A DNA stretch of 40,264 nucleotides from an uncultured Coriobacteriaceae bacterium (GCA_900552365.1 URZP01000005.1:1-40264), one strand, 5' to 3'. Counted from the stretch's first letter, positions 26,386 through 35,167 are shown. Numbers and translations are program-made. Notes: a model not told the origin generated them from the letters alone.

Positions 26386-26449
26386 ATGGGGTTCTCATTC
26401 CGCCCCGTCCTTCTAAAATAAGCGAGCAATCGATAAGAAAGGCACATTC

Positions 26450-26842
26450 ATGACCGTCACTATGCTCGCAGGTAAAATCCACCGCGCAACCGTCACCCAG
26501 GCCGACCTCGATTACGTCGGATCGATCACCATCGACGAGGACTTGCTGGACGCCGCGCACATCCTGGAATACCAGCGTGTTGAAATCGCGAACCTTGCCA
26601 ACGGCGAGCGCTTCGCAACTTACACCATCGCAGGCGAACGCGGAAGCGGCATCATCTGCCTTAACGGCGCCGCCGCGCACTGCGCAACCCCGGGCGACAA
26701 GATCATCATCATGGCCTACGCAGAGCTTGAGCCCGCCGAGGCCAAGGCTGCCAAGCCTGCTGTTGTCTTCGTCGACGACGACAACAAGCCCACGCGCGTC
26801 ACCGACTACGAGAAACACGGCCTACTGGCTGACATGATCTAA
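26450..26842 (+). CDS. panD: Aspartate 1-decarboxylase
   Basis: A 130-residue proenzyme that makes beta-alanine from aspartate for pantothenate synthesis. ATG 26450 has AAAGG; an in-frame ATG four codons later would give the more usual [12 protein letters not shown] start. The self-cleavage site Gly24-Ser25 lies in YVGSITID, and processing leaves the pyruvoyl group on the new N-terminus of the alpha chain. Lys9 in GKIHRATVT and the NGERFATY and [18 protein letters not shown] segments match the family. It is first in a run with panC and a PanS-like transporter. Confidence 0.95.
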   Translation: MTVTMLAGKIHRATVTQADLDYVGSITIDEDLLDAAHILEYQRVEIANLANGERFATYTIAGERGSGIICLNGAAAHCATPGDKIIIMAYAELEPAEAKAAKPAVVFVDDDNKPTRVTDYEKHGLLADMI

Positions 26843-26940
26843 GCCAGCCGCACCGAAATCCAAACCACCACAGCGCAACATTGCAAGCAAGTGCACGAAC
26901 CAACTAGCATATCAGAACGAACCGAACCGAGGAGCCCCTC

Positions 26941-27780
26941 ATGCAGATCGCACGCACCGTCGAAGAAGCAAAGCAGATCACCCGCGCCTGGAAGCGCAAC
27001 GGCGAGACCATCGGCCTGGTGCCCACCATGGGCTACCTGCACGAAGGCCACGCCAGCCTGATCGAGCGCGCTCGCAAGGAAAACGATCGCGTGGTTGTCT
27101 CAGTCTTCCTGAACCCCACGCAGTTCGCACCGAACGAGGATCTGGAAAGCTATCCGCGCGACTTCGACCGCGACTGCGCTCTGTGCGAGAAGATCGGCGC
27201 CGACCTGGTGTTCCATCCCGAGCCCGAGGAGATGTACCACGATCCGCACGCATTCGTGAACATCGATCTGCTTTCCTCGACCATGGACGGTGCGGCACGC
27301 CCCATCCACTTCCGCGGCGTTTGCACCGTTGTCAGCAAGCTGTTCAACATCATGCAGCCCGACAACGCCTATTTCGGTCAGAAAGACGCCCAGCAGCTGG
27401 CCATCGTGAAGAAGATGGCCGCCGACCTGAACTTCGACGTGAAGGTGAACGGCTGCCCCATCGTTCGCGAGGCTGACGGTTTGGCGAAGTCCAGCCGCAA
27501 CACCTACCTGTCCGCCGAAGAGCGCGCCGCCGCCCCGATCCTGTTCAAGGCCATCCAAAAGGGACAGGAAATCATCGAGCCGGGCATGCGTGCAGCCGAC
27601 TTGGAAGCAGCCATGAAAGACGTGCTTGCCAGCGAGCCTTTGGCCAACACCGAGTACGTCACCGCCGTCGACGCGCTGACTATGCAGCCGGTTGAAACCA
27701 TCGACCGCGACGTCCTTGTTGCTATGGCAGTCCGCATCGGCACCACCCGCCTGATCGACAACTTCAGCTACCACCTGTAA
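26941..27780 (+). CDS. panC: Pantoate--beta-alanine ligase (pantothenate synthetase)
   Basis: A 279-residue ligase joining pantoate and beta-alanine with ATP. ATG 26941 follows GAGGAG. The nucleotidyltransferase signature PTMGYLHEGH (His34 and His37) and VSVFLNPTQFAPNEDL are intact. DNAYFGQKDAQQLAIVKKM and the KMSKS-like GLAKSSRNTYLS loop near 180 complete the ATP and pantoate sites. Length is standard. It lies 98 bp after panD, whose product supplies its beta-alanine. No panB or panE for pantoate synthesis is in the window. Confidence 0.96.
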   Translation: MQIARTVEEAKQITRAWKRNGETIGLVPTMGYLHEGHASLIERARKENDRVVVSVFLNPTQFAPNEDLESYPRDFDRDCALCEKIGADLVFHPEPEEMYHDPHAFVNIDLLSSTMDGAARPIHFRGVCTVVSKLFNIMQPDNAYFGQKDAQQLAIVKKMAADLNFDVKVNGCPIVREADGLAKSSRNTYLSAEERAAAPILFKAIQKGQEIIEPGMRAADLEAAMKDVLASEPLANTEYVTAVDALTMQPVETIDRDVLVAMAVRIGTTRLIDNFSYHL

Positions 27781-27796
27781 GAAAGTAGGGACCGCC

Positions 27797-28777
27797 ATGC
27801 AGCTCCTCGCAAAAATCGGCAACACCTGCACGCGCTACGTGGCGCTGATCATCATCTTGCTTTCGGCATGGGCGTTCCTCATGCCGGGGCTGTTCGCTTG
27901 GGCCACGGGCTATACAGCCATCTTCCTGGGCATCATCATGTTCGGCATGGGCCTTACCATCAGCGCAGCCGACTTCAAGGTTGTCTTCACGCATCCTAAG
28001 GAAGTCCTGCTGGGCGCCATCGCTCAGTACACCATCATGCCCCTTTCCGCATGGCTTCTAGTTACCGTGCTGCAGCTTCCCACCGACATCGCACTGGGCG
28101 TCATCCTGGTCGGCTGCTGCCCGGGAGGCACCGCATCGAACGTCATCACTTACATCGCCAAGGGCGACGTCGCGCTCTCGGTCGGCATGACCATCGCATC
28201 CACCCTGCTTGCGCCCATCATGACCCCCATGCTTGTCTGGTTCCTGGCTCACACTATGGTCAACGTCTCGTTCCAGGCCATGTTCATGAACGTCCTTCAA
28301 GTTGTCCTGGTTCCGGTTACTGCAGGCATCCTGGCCAACATGCTGGCAAAGAACGTCGTTCGCAAGGTCACCCCGGCGCTGCCCCTGATCAGCGTCAGCG
28401 CCATCGCCTTCATCGTCGCGGGAATCATGGCCGTGAACTCGCAGAAGGTCGTCGAAAGCGGTGTTCTGGTTCTGGCCGTCGTCATCCTTCACAACGCCAT
28501 CGGCATGGGCGCCGGATACGGCATCGCCCGTCTGTTCAAGCTTGATTACGCGAAGACCACCGCGCTGACCATCGAAGTTGGCATGCAGAACTCGGGCCTG
28601 GCCGTCACCCTGGCTGCGGCAAGCTTCGCGGCCAATCCGCTGGCCACGCTACCCGGCGCCATTTTCAGCGTTTGGCATAACATCGCTGGGTCCATTCTTG
28701 CCAGCGCACGCGTCCGCAAGCTCGAAGAACCCGCGCATGCGACGCGCCTGGGCAGCAAAGCGCAAGCTGGCGAGTAA
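27797..28777 (+). CDS. BASS-family transporter, probably PanS-like (pantoate or ketopantoate)
   Basis: A 326-residue membrane protein with about nine to ten hydrophobic helices, starting at ATG 27797 after AGGGA, 16 bp after panC. BASS-fold hallmarks include MFGMGLTISAADF near 51, GCCPGGTASNVITYIAKGDVALSV near 107 (sodium-binding GGTASN region) and EVGMQNSGLAVTLA near 262. Bacterial relatives include the ketopantoate transporter PanS. Tight linkage to panC and panD makes a pantothenate precursor the most likely cargo, although other organic anions remain possible. Confidence 0.88.
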   Translation: MQLLAKIGNTCTRYVALIIILLSAWAFLMPGLFAWATGYTAIFLGIIMFGMGLTISAADFKVVFTHPKEVLLGAIAQYTIMPLSAWLLVTVLQLPTDIALGVILVGCCPGGTASNVITYIAKGDVALSVGMTIASTLLAPIMTPMLVWFLAHTMVNVSFQAMFMNVLQVVLVPVTAGILANMLAKNVVRKVTPALPLISVSAIAFIVAGIMAVNSQKVVESGVLVLAVVILHNAIGMGAGYGIARLFKLDYAKTTALTIEVGMQNSGLAVTLAAASFAANPLATLPGAIFSVWHNIAGSILASARVRKLEEPAHATRLGSKAQAGE

Positions 28778-28778
28778 C

Positions 28779-29654
28779 ATGACGCGCACCCCCGCTTCAG
28801 CCGCACAAGCAGCTTCGGCAAGGCAGAAAGATGAAGGAATGCAAATAGAGCAGACAGAGCCCTTCAAAATCGCCCTTGCTCAAACGGGGACGCCCATCGA
28901 CGGCAACGTCGTCGAACAAGCACGCAACGCACTATCCGAAGCAAAGAAGCTCGGGGCGGCCATCGTGGCCTTCCCCGAGTTTTTCATGTCTCCCTTCGAA
29001 CTTGATGCACAAGAGTACGCCGCCGCGGCCGAATCGATAGACGGCCCCTTCGTCACCGCGATCAGTCAGCTTGCCGCCGAAGCAGGCGTTTGGGTCTTGT
29101 TCACCATGAACGAGAAAAATCCAGCCGATCCCGCCAAGCCTTTCAACACCGCCGTTCTGGTGGACGACTGCGGCCGCCGTCGCGGCTCCTACCGCAAAAC
29201 GCACTTGTTCGATGCGGGAAGCCCCGCCGAGTCCGATCGCGCGACCCCAGGCAATGCGCTGTTTTCGCCCGTCGCCACCCCGTTCGGGAAGATCGGCTTG
29301 GGAATTTGCTACGACCTGCGCTTTCCCGAGCTTTCACGCGCTGCCGCCCTTGCGGGGTGCAACCTGATGCTGTTCCCTGCCGGCTGGGTTGACGGCCCCA
29401 CGAAGGCCGACCAATGGGAAGCGCTTCTTCGCGCACGCGCGCTCGAGAACGAAATGCACGTGGTGGGAATCTGCCGCGCAGGGGAAGGCTACGTCGGGCA
29501 TTCGATGGTCGTTGCCCCGAACGGAAGCACGATCGCGCAAACAACCGACAACAAGCCACGGATCTTGATTGCGGAAATCAGCCCCGCAGCAACAATCGCC
29601 ATGCGCGACGCGATCCCCGTCTTTCGTCACCGCCGCCCCGAGCTGTACGCTTAA
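28779..29654 (+). CDS. Nitrilase-superfamily carbon-nitrogen hydrolase (omega-amidase/Nit-like)
   Basis: A 291-residue protein if begun at ATG 28779, one base after the transporter stop. ATG 28839 is a shorter alternative that removes a low-complexity Ala-rich tail. The Glu-Lys-Cys catalytic triad is present as FPEFFM, YRKTHLFD and GICYDLRFPELSR. FPAGW and the terminal RRPELY also fit the Nit/omega-amidase branch, which hydrolyses short amides such as alpha-ketoglutaramate or deaminated glutathione. Its place in the pan cluster might hint at beta-alanine or pantothenate amide chemistry, but this is unproven. It is probably translated as part of the pan operon. Confidence 0.88.
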   Translation: MTRTPASAAQAASARQKDEGMQIEQTEPFKIALAQTGTPIDGNVVEQARNALSEAKKLGAAIVAFPEFFMSPFELDAQEYAAAAESIDGPFVTAISQLAAEAGVWVLFTMNEKNPADPAKPFNTAVLVDDCGRRRGSYRKTHLFDAGSPAESDRATPGNALFSPVATPFGKIGLGICYDLRFPELSRAAALAGCNLMLFPAGWVDGPTKADQWEALLRARALENEMHVVGICRAGEGYVGHSMVVAPNGSTIAQTTDNKPRILIAEISPAATIAMRDAIPVFRHRRPELYA

Positions 29655-29850
29655 CACGCGGCTGCAGGACTGGAAGCTCCAACTAAAACAGGTGCCACCC
29701 AAAGCCGTCCCGCCCGCTCGACATCAACTGCACTAAGGATCAGCCCGTGCCCCTCCAACATGGAGACTTGATCGGCAGCGAATAGCGCCAACCCCGAAGC
29801 CGTCGCGTGTGTTAGATTGGGTCAAAAATCCCATCGATCAAAGGGGTCGC

Positions 29851-30915
29851 ATGAAAACGGGAATCATCATCGCCAACACCGGATCGCCTTCTTCGACCGA
29901 CCCCGACGCCATCGAGGCCTATCTTCGCGAGTTCCTCCTTGACGACCGCATCTGCCAGATGCCCAAGCCCATCTGGAAATACATTGTCTACCGTCACATT
30001 CTGCCGAAGCGCAAGTTCGCTTCCGCCAAACGTTACGAGTTCATTTGGCAGCCCGAAGGATCACCGCTCATCTTCACTCAGCAAAAACTTGCCGGGAAAC
30101 TCCAAGCCTCCTTCGACGCCACTCAAAAAGAAGGCGACGAGACGGAATACATCGTGCGCAGCGCCATGAGCTACGGCGAGCCCTCCATGAACAGCGTGCT
30201 TGCCGAACTGCGCGACCTGCATTGCGACAACGTCATCCTTCTGCCGCTGTATCCGCAGAAGGCGTTCTCCAACACGCTGTCCGTCGTCGACGCGTACAAG
30301 CGAGCTCGCAAAGACGTTGGTTGGAGGCCCGCGACCTGTGTGATCGAGGACTACCACGACAACCCGCTGTACATTCAGGCAATCGCAGATCAAATTCGCG
30401 AAAGTGGGTTCGACCCCAACGGCAGCGACCATCTTATGCTGTCGTTCCACGCCATCCCGCTTAAAGACGAAGCCAACGGCGACGACTACCGCGAGCAAAT
30501 CAACCAGACCGTTGCGCTGATCGCTCAGAACCTCGGCATGTCCGCCGCCAAGGTCGCCGTCTCGTTCCAAAGCGTGTTCGGGCATAAAGAAGACACATGG
30601 GTGTCGCCTTTGTCCATTCATCTGCTGCCAGAGTGGCGCGACAAGGATTTCCGCGTGTTCTTCGGCTGCCCTGGTTTCGCCGTCGATTGCCTGGAGACGC
30701 TGTTCGACGTTCCAAACGAGCTTTGCCCCGCCCTGGAAGGCGAGCAGAAAACGCCCCTGACCACCTGTGCGCAAACCGGCGGCGATATTCAAGCCGCGTG
30801 TAACACCGAGGGACGCTTCAAGTGGGTCCCCTGCCTAAACGCAAGCGACCGGCACGTTGCCGTCATCCGAGATGTGCTTGACAAGGCTATCGCCGCTGGC
30901 AAGTTCGATCTTTAG
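29851..30915 (+). CDS. hemH: Ferrochelatase
   Basis: A 354-residue enzyme that inserts ferrous iron into a porphyrin (protoporphyrin or coproporphyrin). ATG 29851 follows AAAGGGG. The opening KTGIIIANTGSP, the MSYGEPSMNSVLAELRD region, LLPLYPQ, LSFHAIP (metal-inserting His200) and FFGCPGFAVDCLETLFDV (Glu282) are all in expected positions. There is no C-terminal hydrophobic anchor. In a lineage where many members obtain heme precursors from outside, its isolated position without other hem genes is notable. An intrinsic terminator follows at once. Confidence 0.95.
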   Translation: MKTGIIIANTGSPSSTDPDAIEAYLREFLLDDRICQMPKPIWKYIVYRHILPKRKFASAKRYEFIWQPEGSPLIFTQQKLAGKLQASFDATQKEGDETEYIVRSAMSYGEPSMNSVLAELRDLHCDNVILLPLYPQKAFSNTLSVVDAYKRARKDVGWRPATCVIEDYHDNPLYIQAIADQIRESGFDPNGSDHLMLSFHAIPLKDEANGDDYREQINQTVALIAQNLGMSAAKVAVSFQSVFGHKEDTWVSPLSIHLLPEWRDKDFRVFFGCPGFAVDCLETLFDVPNELCPALEGEQKTPLTTCAQTGGDIQAACNTEGRFKWVPCLNASDRHVAVIRDVLDKAIAAGKFDL

Positions 30916-30936
30916 CATAAACGCACAACAAAAACG

Positions 30937-30970
30937 AAAGGACTGCTGACCTGCGTCAACAGTCCTTTTG
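30937..30970 (+). terminator. Intrinsic terminator after hemH
   Basis: AAAGGACTG and CAGTCCTTT arms, extended by TGAC/GTCA around a single mismatch, end in a short T-run directly after the ferrochelatase stop. Confidence 0.75.
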
Positions 30971-31070
30971 CATCTAGTTCGCATTACTGGGGCGAGCCGA
31001 CTGGTCAGAAGCATTGGAACACGCCACCAGGCAGAAACGCTGAAACGGGTTGCCGCTTCGCAGCCACCTC

Positions 31071-31802
31071 TTAAGCCAAGACGATCTCGCAGGTGAACGA
31101 AGCCTCGTCAGACCCGTTCATGCCCTGTGCAAGAATGGTCTTGCCGTCGCGCCTCACAGCGATCTGGATTCGATCGCCCACGCGGATCTCGTGTCGATAA
31201 TCGATCTGCAGCGTCTTGATCTGCTCGTTGGCACCAAGGTCCAGCACATCAAGCACGTATGTGGCATAACAAGCGTTGTTCACGTGCCCGTTCGTGTCGG
31301 CGTCGCTTGGCTTGGCGACAACCTCTGCCAGCGGTTCGGTTGCCTCTTCCAACAAGAACGGCTTGGTACGGCGGACCTTGTCGGCGAACATGCGGTCTTC
31401 GCAGAAATCGCCATCGACGTCGCAGTGGTCAAGCACCGATTCGATCGTGCGCGTTTCGGTGTTCAGCAGCATCCACTCGCTTCTGGCCTTCGCCACCATG
31501 TTGCCATCGGCGTCGGTCATCGCATAATCACGCTGGAAGAACAAGCGCGAGGGGGAATGCGGCCACGTACGCGCGGTCGCGACACTGTGCATAGCCGGGT
31601 TCTGAACGATCTCGAGTTTCGTGCGCGCAACAGCCCAGAAAACGCCCTCGGAAGCCATGCGGTCATACCCAATGCCCATATCCTCGGCCTGAATCGAGGC
31701 GATATCCTGGAAGATATCAAGCGCCGATGCGGGCTTAAGGCGATCGAAACGATCGAAATCGCTGGTACGAAGCTGATATGGAAGAGAAAGCTCGAGGGGC
31801 AT
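31071..31802 (-). CDS. Acyl-ACP thioesterase
   Basis: A 243-residue protein with two hotdog folds. ATG 31802 has GAAGGCGG; a TTG ten codons upstream is unsupported. The first hotdog (about 5-125) has the LDIFQDIASIQAEDMG helix and FFQRDYAMTDADG strands. The second (about 150-243) carries the catalytic Asn171 and His173 in DTNGHVNNACYATYVLDVL, with the acidic helper downstream. It should release fatty acids from acyl carrier protein and so set chain length of free fatty acids. The gene is transcribed toward hemH and stands alone. Confidence 0.9.
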   Translation of the reverse strand: MPLELSLPYQLRTSDFDRFDRLKPASALDIFQDIASIQAEDMGIGYDRMASEGVFWAVARTKLEIVQNPAMHSVATARTWPHSPSRLFFQRDYAMTDADGNMVAKARSEWMLLNTETRTIESVLDHCDVDGDFCEDRMFADKVRRTKPFLLEEATEPLAEVVAKPSDADTNGHVNNACYATYVLDVLDLGANEQIKTLQIDYRHEIRVGDRIQIAVRRDGKTILAQGMNGSDEASFTCEIVLA

Positions 31803-31909
31803 GCGCACCGCCTTCGTCGAAGAACCCAACAAACGGGGCTTATTATAGCCCTCGCCGTACGTATGCGTGGATGTCAGATTCTTCGCCCCACATTTGGCGC
31901 TTTATCACT

Positions 31910-31945
31910 TCGGGCGACGCGGCCTAATCCTCGGGCGACGCGGCC
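31910..31945 (-). repeat. Direct duplication spanning the Rrf2 stop codon
   Basis: The 15-bp block TCGGGCGACGCGGCC occurs at 31910-31924 and 31931-31945 (21-bp period). Read on the coding strand, it makes AASPED, stop, AASPEV, so the coding end and the first untranslated bases are copies of each other. Confidence 0.8.
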
Positions 31946-32406
31946 CGCTCGTCTACGCGCTGCGCGCTAACCGGGCCATTGGCGGCTGTCGCTGCACTTT
32001 CGAGAAAGCGCGCTCGGCCGCTCGCGTCCGCTGCCTGCTCTAATGTCATATTCTCCAAACAACGGGTGATGGCGCCCTCCAAGCTTTCCCACACGAACGT
32101 GGTCGAGGCATCGCCGCGCTCAAGCTCTTCCGCAGGGACCGGCGAGAACCCGCCTTCGGTAAGCTGCAGGATCTCGGCAATAGTGATCATAGCCGGATCG
32201 CGGTTTAGACGATAACCGCCCTGATAACCGCGTGTGATCTGAAGCATTCCCGACGGATTCAAACACGCCACGATGCGCTCGAGGTACTTCTTCGAAATGC
32301 CCTGACGCTCGGCGATCGATTTCAGCGAGACGGGGCCTTCGGCATCGTGCTCGGCAAGATCGATAAGAAAGCGCAGCGCATAGCGCCCTTTCGTCGAAAC
32401 AAGCAT
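31924..32406 (-). CDS. Rrf2-family transcriptional regulator
   Basis: A 160-residue regulator from ATG 32406, seven bases after AGGGGGT; an upstream in-frame extension is non-coding. The winged helix (1-85) begins MLVSTKGRYALRFLIDLA and has SLKSIAERQGISKKYLERIV as the recognition region and GYQGGYRLNR as the wing. Only two Cys residues are present, in VACLNP and ITRCLENM, so the three-Cys iron-sulfur site of IscR and NsrR is absent. Signal sensing must differ or be lost. The C-terminal tail is Ala-rich and ends in a short duplicated peptide. Its targets are unknown. The divergent HD-domain gene shares its promoter region. Confidence 0.9.
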   Translation of the reverse strand: MLVSTKGRYALRFLIDLAEHDAEGPVSLKSIAERQGISKKYLERIVACLNPSGMLQITRGYQGGYRLNRDPAMITIAEILQLTEGGFSPVPAEELERGDASTTFVWESLEGAITRCLENMTLEQAADASGRARFLESAATAANGPVSAQRVDERAASPED

Positions 32407-32455
32407 GAGACCCCCTGGCAATTCAGATCGAGAACAAACACCCACCTAACGATCG

Positions 32456-32461
32456 ATTATA
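32456..32461 (-). promoter_or_regulatory. Probable -10 box of the rrf2 gene
   Basis: A perfect TATAAT on the minus strand lies 50 bp before the rrf2 ATG, with only a weak -35. A TACAAT at 32473-32478 on the plus strand could serve the divergent HD-domain gene, so the two promoters would overlap. Confidence 0.4.
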
Positions 32462-32509
32462 GCAGCGGACGCTACAATAGCAGTATCAGCACGACGGAAG
32501 GCAACAGGT

Positions 32510-33298
32510 TTGGGAGCACCGCGTTACAAAGTCTCGCCTCTTTACGACGAGAACGGAAAAATCGCCCCGCAGTTCCTTGACGAGGAGTTCTCTTCGTACG
32601 GGCACACCTGGGAAGAATCCATGGACATGCCCTGGTTCCAAGGCATCATCAAGCAAGAGCTTGCTGCCGAAAAGATCGCTGATCAGCCGCTCGAACGCCT
32701 TGCCAACCTAGCCCCGTCCGAGCGCGTCAAGAATCTGTACCTGCATTGGCTTCGATTCATGGACGACAAGCTCGATCCCTGGACCACAGGCGGCGCCATC
32801 CACTTCCGACCCCACTGGGCTCGCGTCCTCATGCTGGCGCTAACGCTGGGAGATGCCGCTGGCCTAAACAACGCCGACATGAACGCGCTTGCCATGGCGG
32901 CGGTCTTTCACGACTCTCGCAGGAAGAACCCGTACATGGACACCGGACATGGGCGTCGTGCCTCGGACTACTATCGTGAAGCGGGAAGCGAAGGCTTGTT
33001 GACGTTCGATCCGCGAACGTTCCTAGCTGTTCGCTGGCGCGATCGAGACGATGACGACGGCGTTAACGCCATCGAGGGCGAAGCCGAGCTTTTAGAAGCC
33101 GTCCCCAATAACGCACAGGCCGATGCGAGTTTCGTGTACCTTACGCTGAAAGATGCCGACGGGCTCGACCGCTTCCGCCTGGGCGAAGGATGCTTCGATC
33201 GGCGATTCATGCGCTCGCAAGCGGCACTCGAAAACATCGAGTTCGCGCGTGAGCTTCTCGAGCTGTCGAAACAGCCAATGAAAACGCCCGAGAGATAA
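32510..33298 (+). CDS. HD-domain phosphohydrolase-like protein
   Basis: A 262-residue protein with a TTG start at 32510 after AAGG. The HD-type metal motif is visible as HFRPHWARVLMLALTL near 100, FHDSRR (His-Asp) near 136, a later TGHGRRASDYY, and LKDADGLDRFR near 215 (final Asp). The fold fits small HD hydrolases acting on nucleotides or phosphate esters, but no subfamily is clear. The N-terminal 50 residues are variable. The gene is divergent from the Rrf2 regulator, which may control it. Confidence 0.75.
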   Translation: MGAPRYKVSPLYDENGKIAPQFLDEEFSSYGHTWEESMDMPWFQGIIKQELAAEKIADQPLERLANLAPSERVKNLYLHWLRFMDDKLDPWTTGGAIHFRPHWARVLMLALTLGDAAGLNNADMNALAMAAVFHDSRRKNPYMDTGHGRRASDYYREAGSEGLLTFDPRTFLAVRWRDRDDDDGVNAIEGEAELLEAVPNNAQADASFVYLTLKDADGLDRFRLGEGCFDRRFMRSQAALENIEFARELLELSKQPMKTPER

Positions 33299-33332
33299 AA
33301 CGGGCTGCAGACGGAACCCGTCCACAGCCCAT
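33294..33332 (-). terminator. Bidirectional terminator between HD-domain gene and DAHP synthase
   Basis: GGGCTG and CAGCCC arms enclose an inner ACGG/CCGT helix. The minus strand continues GTTTTAT, which suits the DAHP synthase transcript better than the HD-domain gene. Confidence 0.55.
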
Positions 33333-33358
33333 GCAAATTTGCGGTTAGAGCTGGCGGC

Positions 33359-34390
33359 CTAAATCTGTTCTGCCAGATCGTAAATCAAGCGCTCGGACTT
33401 TTCCCAGCCCAAGCAAGCGTCGGTGATCGACTTTCCGAACACGCCGCCATCAACCGGCTGGTTGCCGTCCTCGATGTAGCTTTCGATCATGAAGCCGCGG
33501 ATAATGCCCGCGATCTTCTCGGAGCGCTTGCAGCTTCCCAGCACCTCGTTCACGATACGCGGCTGCTCAAGCGGCCTTTTTCCCGAGTTATCATGGTTGC
33601 AGTCGATGATCACAGCAGGGTTCTGATACTCGCCCGTGCAATACGCATCGGCCAAGCGCTCAAGGTATTCGAAGTGGTAGTTGGGGTAGTTCACATCGTC
33701 AAGCCCCTTGTAGCCACGAAGAACCGCATGGGCGTACGGATTGCCCGTAGTGGCGACATCCCAGTTGCGGTAGATAAAATTCTGCGGCTGCTGAGCTGCG
33801 TAAATGGAGTTCAACATGACGCTGGTGGAACCACCGGTGGGATTCTTCATGCCCACGGGAACCTCGACGCCGCTGGCAACCTGACGGTGATCTTGGTTCT
33901 CGACGGAACGCGCACCGACCGCCGAGTAAGCAAGCAGGTCAAACAAGAAGCGATAGTTGTCGGGATAAAGCATCTCGTCGGCGGTGAACAGGCCCGTCGT
34001 CTCGATGACACGCAGGTGCATGCGGCGGATGGCCTTGATTCCCTCAAGCAGGTCGACGCCGCCCTCGGGATCGGGCTGATGTAAAAGGCCCTTGTAGCCC
34101 GTGCCCTTAGTGCGCGGCTTGTTCGTGTAGACGCGCGGGATGATGACCAGCTTGTCTTGAACTTTCTCGGCAACCTTTACCAAACGGTCGACGTACTCAA
34201 GAACAGAATCCTCGCGGTCTGCCGAACACGGGCCGATGACCAGGAGCTTCTTGTTGCTGTCGCCCGAGATCACGTCGGCAACCTGCGCGTCGAACGCCTT
34301 CTTCGCCTCGACAAGCTCGGGCGAAAGGGGCATTTCCTCGCGGATTTCCTGAGGAATAGGCAAGCGTCGTTTGTAGATCGTTGTTGGCAT
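33359..34390 (-). CDS. 3-deoxy-7-phosphoheptulonate (DAHP) synthase, class I AroF/G/H type
   Basis: A 343-residue enzyme joining phosphoenolpyruvate and erythrose 4-phosphate, the first step of the shikimate pathway. ATG 34390 follows GGAGAAAG. Family motifs occur in order: VIGPCSADRED (about 52), KPRTKGTGYKGL, YSAVGARSVENQDHRQVASG, VGMKNPTGGS, and IIDCNHDNSGKRP (metal-binding His) with a terminal SITDACLGWE. The feedback-inhibitor region is of the general AroF/G/H kind, but I cannot tell which amino acid regulates it. No leader peptide is evident. The gene is flanked by terminators and so is monocistronic. Confidence 0.95.
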   Translation of the reverse strand: MPTTIYKRRLPIPQEIREEMPLSPELVEAKKAFDAQVADVISGDSNKKLLVIGPCSADREDSVLEYVDRLVKVAEKVQDKLVIIPRVYTNKPRTKGTGYKGLLHQPDPEGGVDLLEGIKAIRRMHLRVIETTGLFTADEMLYPDNYRFLFDLLAYSAVGARSVENQDHRQVASGVEVPVGMKNPTGGSTSVMLNSIYAAQQPQNFIYRNWDVATTGNPYAHAVLRGYKGLDDVNYPNYHFEYLERLADAYCTGEYQNPAVIIDCNHDNSGKRPLEQPRIVNEVLGSCKRSEKIAGIIRGFMIESYIEDGNQPVDGGVFGKSITDACLGWEKSERLIYDLAEQI

Positions 34391-34507
34391 ACTGCTTTCT
34401 CCGTACGTAAAAGTTAGCGCCCGTTAAGCGCGTATCAGGGATGGTAACACGTGCCACACAGGCGCGTTCATGTTTCAGGAAAACACGCCGGACCTGTTGC
34501 GGAAATT

Positions 34508-34537
34508 TAACAAGGCCCCGACATGTCGAGGCCTTGA
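34508..34537 (-). terminator. Intrinsic terminator after the Nudix gene
   Basis: AAGGCC-x-CGAC and GTCG-x-GGCCTT arms (34512-34535) form a compact stem with a 2-base loop. The minus strand then reads TTGTTAAATTT, downstream of the Nudix hydrolase. Confidence 0.6.
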
Positions 34538-34569
34538 GCGCTTACTTGAATAGCGGCTTTCCCGCTTTC

Positions 34570-35091
34570 CTAGATCGATTTCCCTAGAGCCTGGCAGAGA
34601 CGCTCGTAATGAAGGAATTTGCCGCTTTTGCTAAGCTCGACGATGTCGTCCCAGCCGACCAGCGCAAACCCCAACGCCTCACGCTCTCTGATGCGAACAT
34701 CCGACTCGTTAAACGCCATGTTCACGTGATAGATGTCAACGAAATAATTGTCGCCGCGTTCAAGGTCGACGTTCTCGTACGAGTAGATAGGTTCGCCGGT
34801 TTTCCCAGCGATGCTCAGCCCCGTTTCCTCGAAAACCTCGCGCACAACAGCCGCGGTGGAGTCCTCGCCGGCGCATGCGCCGCCGCCGGGAACCTCCCAC
34901 AACCCCGCTGCCCACTTCTTATCCAAAGCGCGCTGCGTGATCAGGATTTTCCCTTCTGCGTTCTGAATGACGGCGAGCACGTACATCATGAACTCGCCTT
35001 CTTTCAGGAAAATGCCCTTGCGCGGCTCGATGCGGCCCGTCTTTCGATGGTCGGCGTCGTAGATATCGATCATTTCGTCGTTCGTTGCCAT
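34570..35091 (-). CDS. Nudix hydrolase
   Basis: A 173-residue protein from ATG 35091 after AGGGAAG. The complete Nudix box G-x5-E-x7-REVFEETGL begins near residue 68, supplying the magnesium-binding glutamates. The preceding LITQRALDKKWAAGLWEVPGGG strand-loop is typical, and the opening MIDIYDADHRKTG resembles isopentenyl-diphosphate isomerase/YfcD-like Nudix proteins, which act on diphosphate substrates. The exact substrate is not determined. It lies 76 bp after the fructose-bisphosphatase gene on the same strand and may share its transcript. Confidence 0.88.
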   Translation of the reverse strand: MATNDEMIDIYDADHRKTGRIEPRKGIFLKEGEFMMYVLAVIQNAEGKILITQRALDKKWAAGLWEVPGGGACAGEDSTAAVVREVFEETGLSIAGKTGEPIYSYENVDLERGDNYFVDIYHVNMAFNESDVRIREREALGFALVGWDDIVELSKSGKFLHYERLCQALGKSI

Positions 35092-35167
35092 GCTCTTCCC
35101 TGTTGCTTTCCCGCACTTCCATCTTCTGCCGCACCATGCGCACGTAAGCTCGCGGCACAACGCGCGT

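Noticed and set aside
24640..26400. Complete insertion sequence around the transposase-like gene
   Set aside because: I could find no matching terminal inverted repeats or target-site duplication in the flanks.
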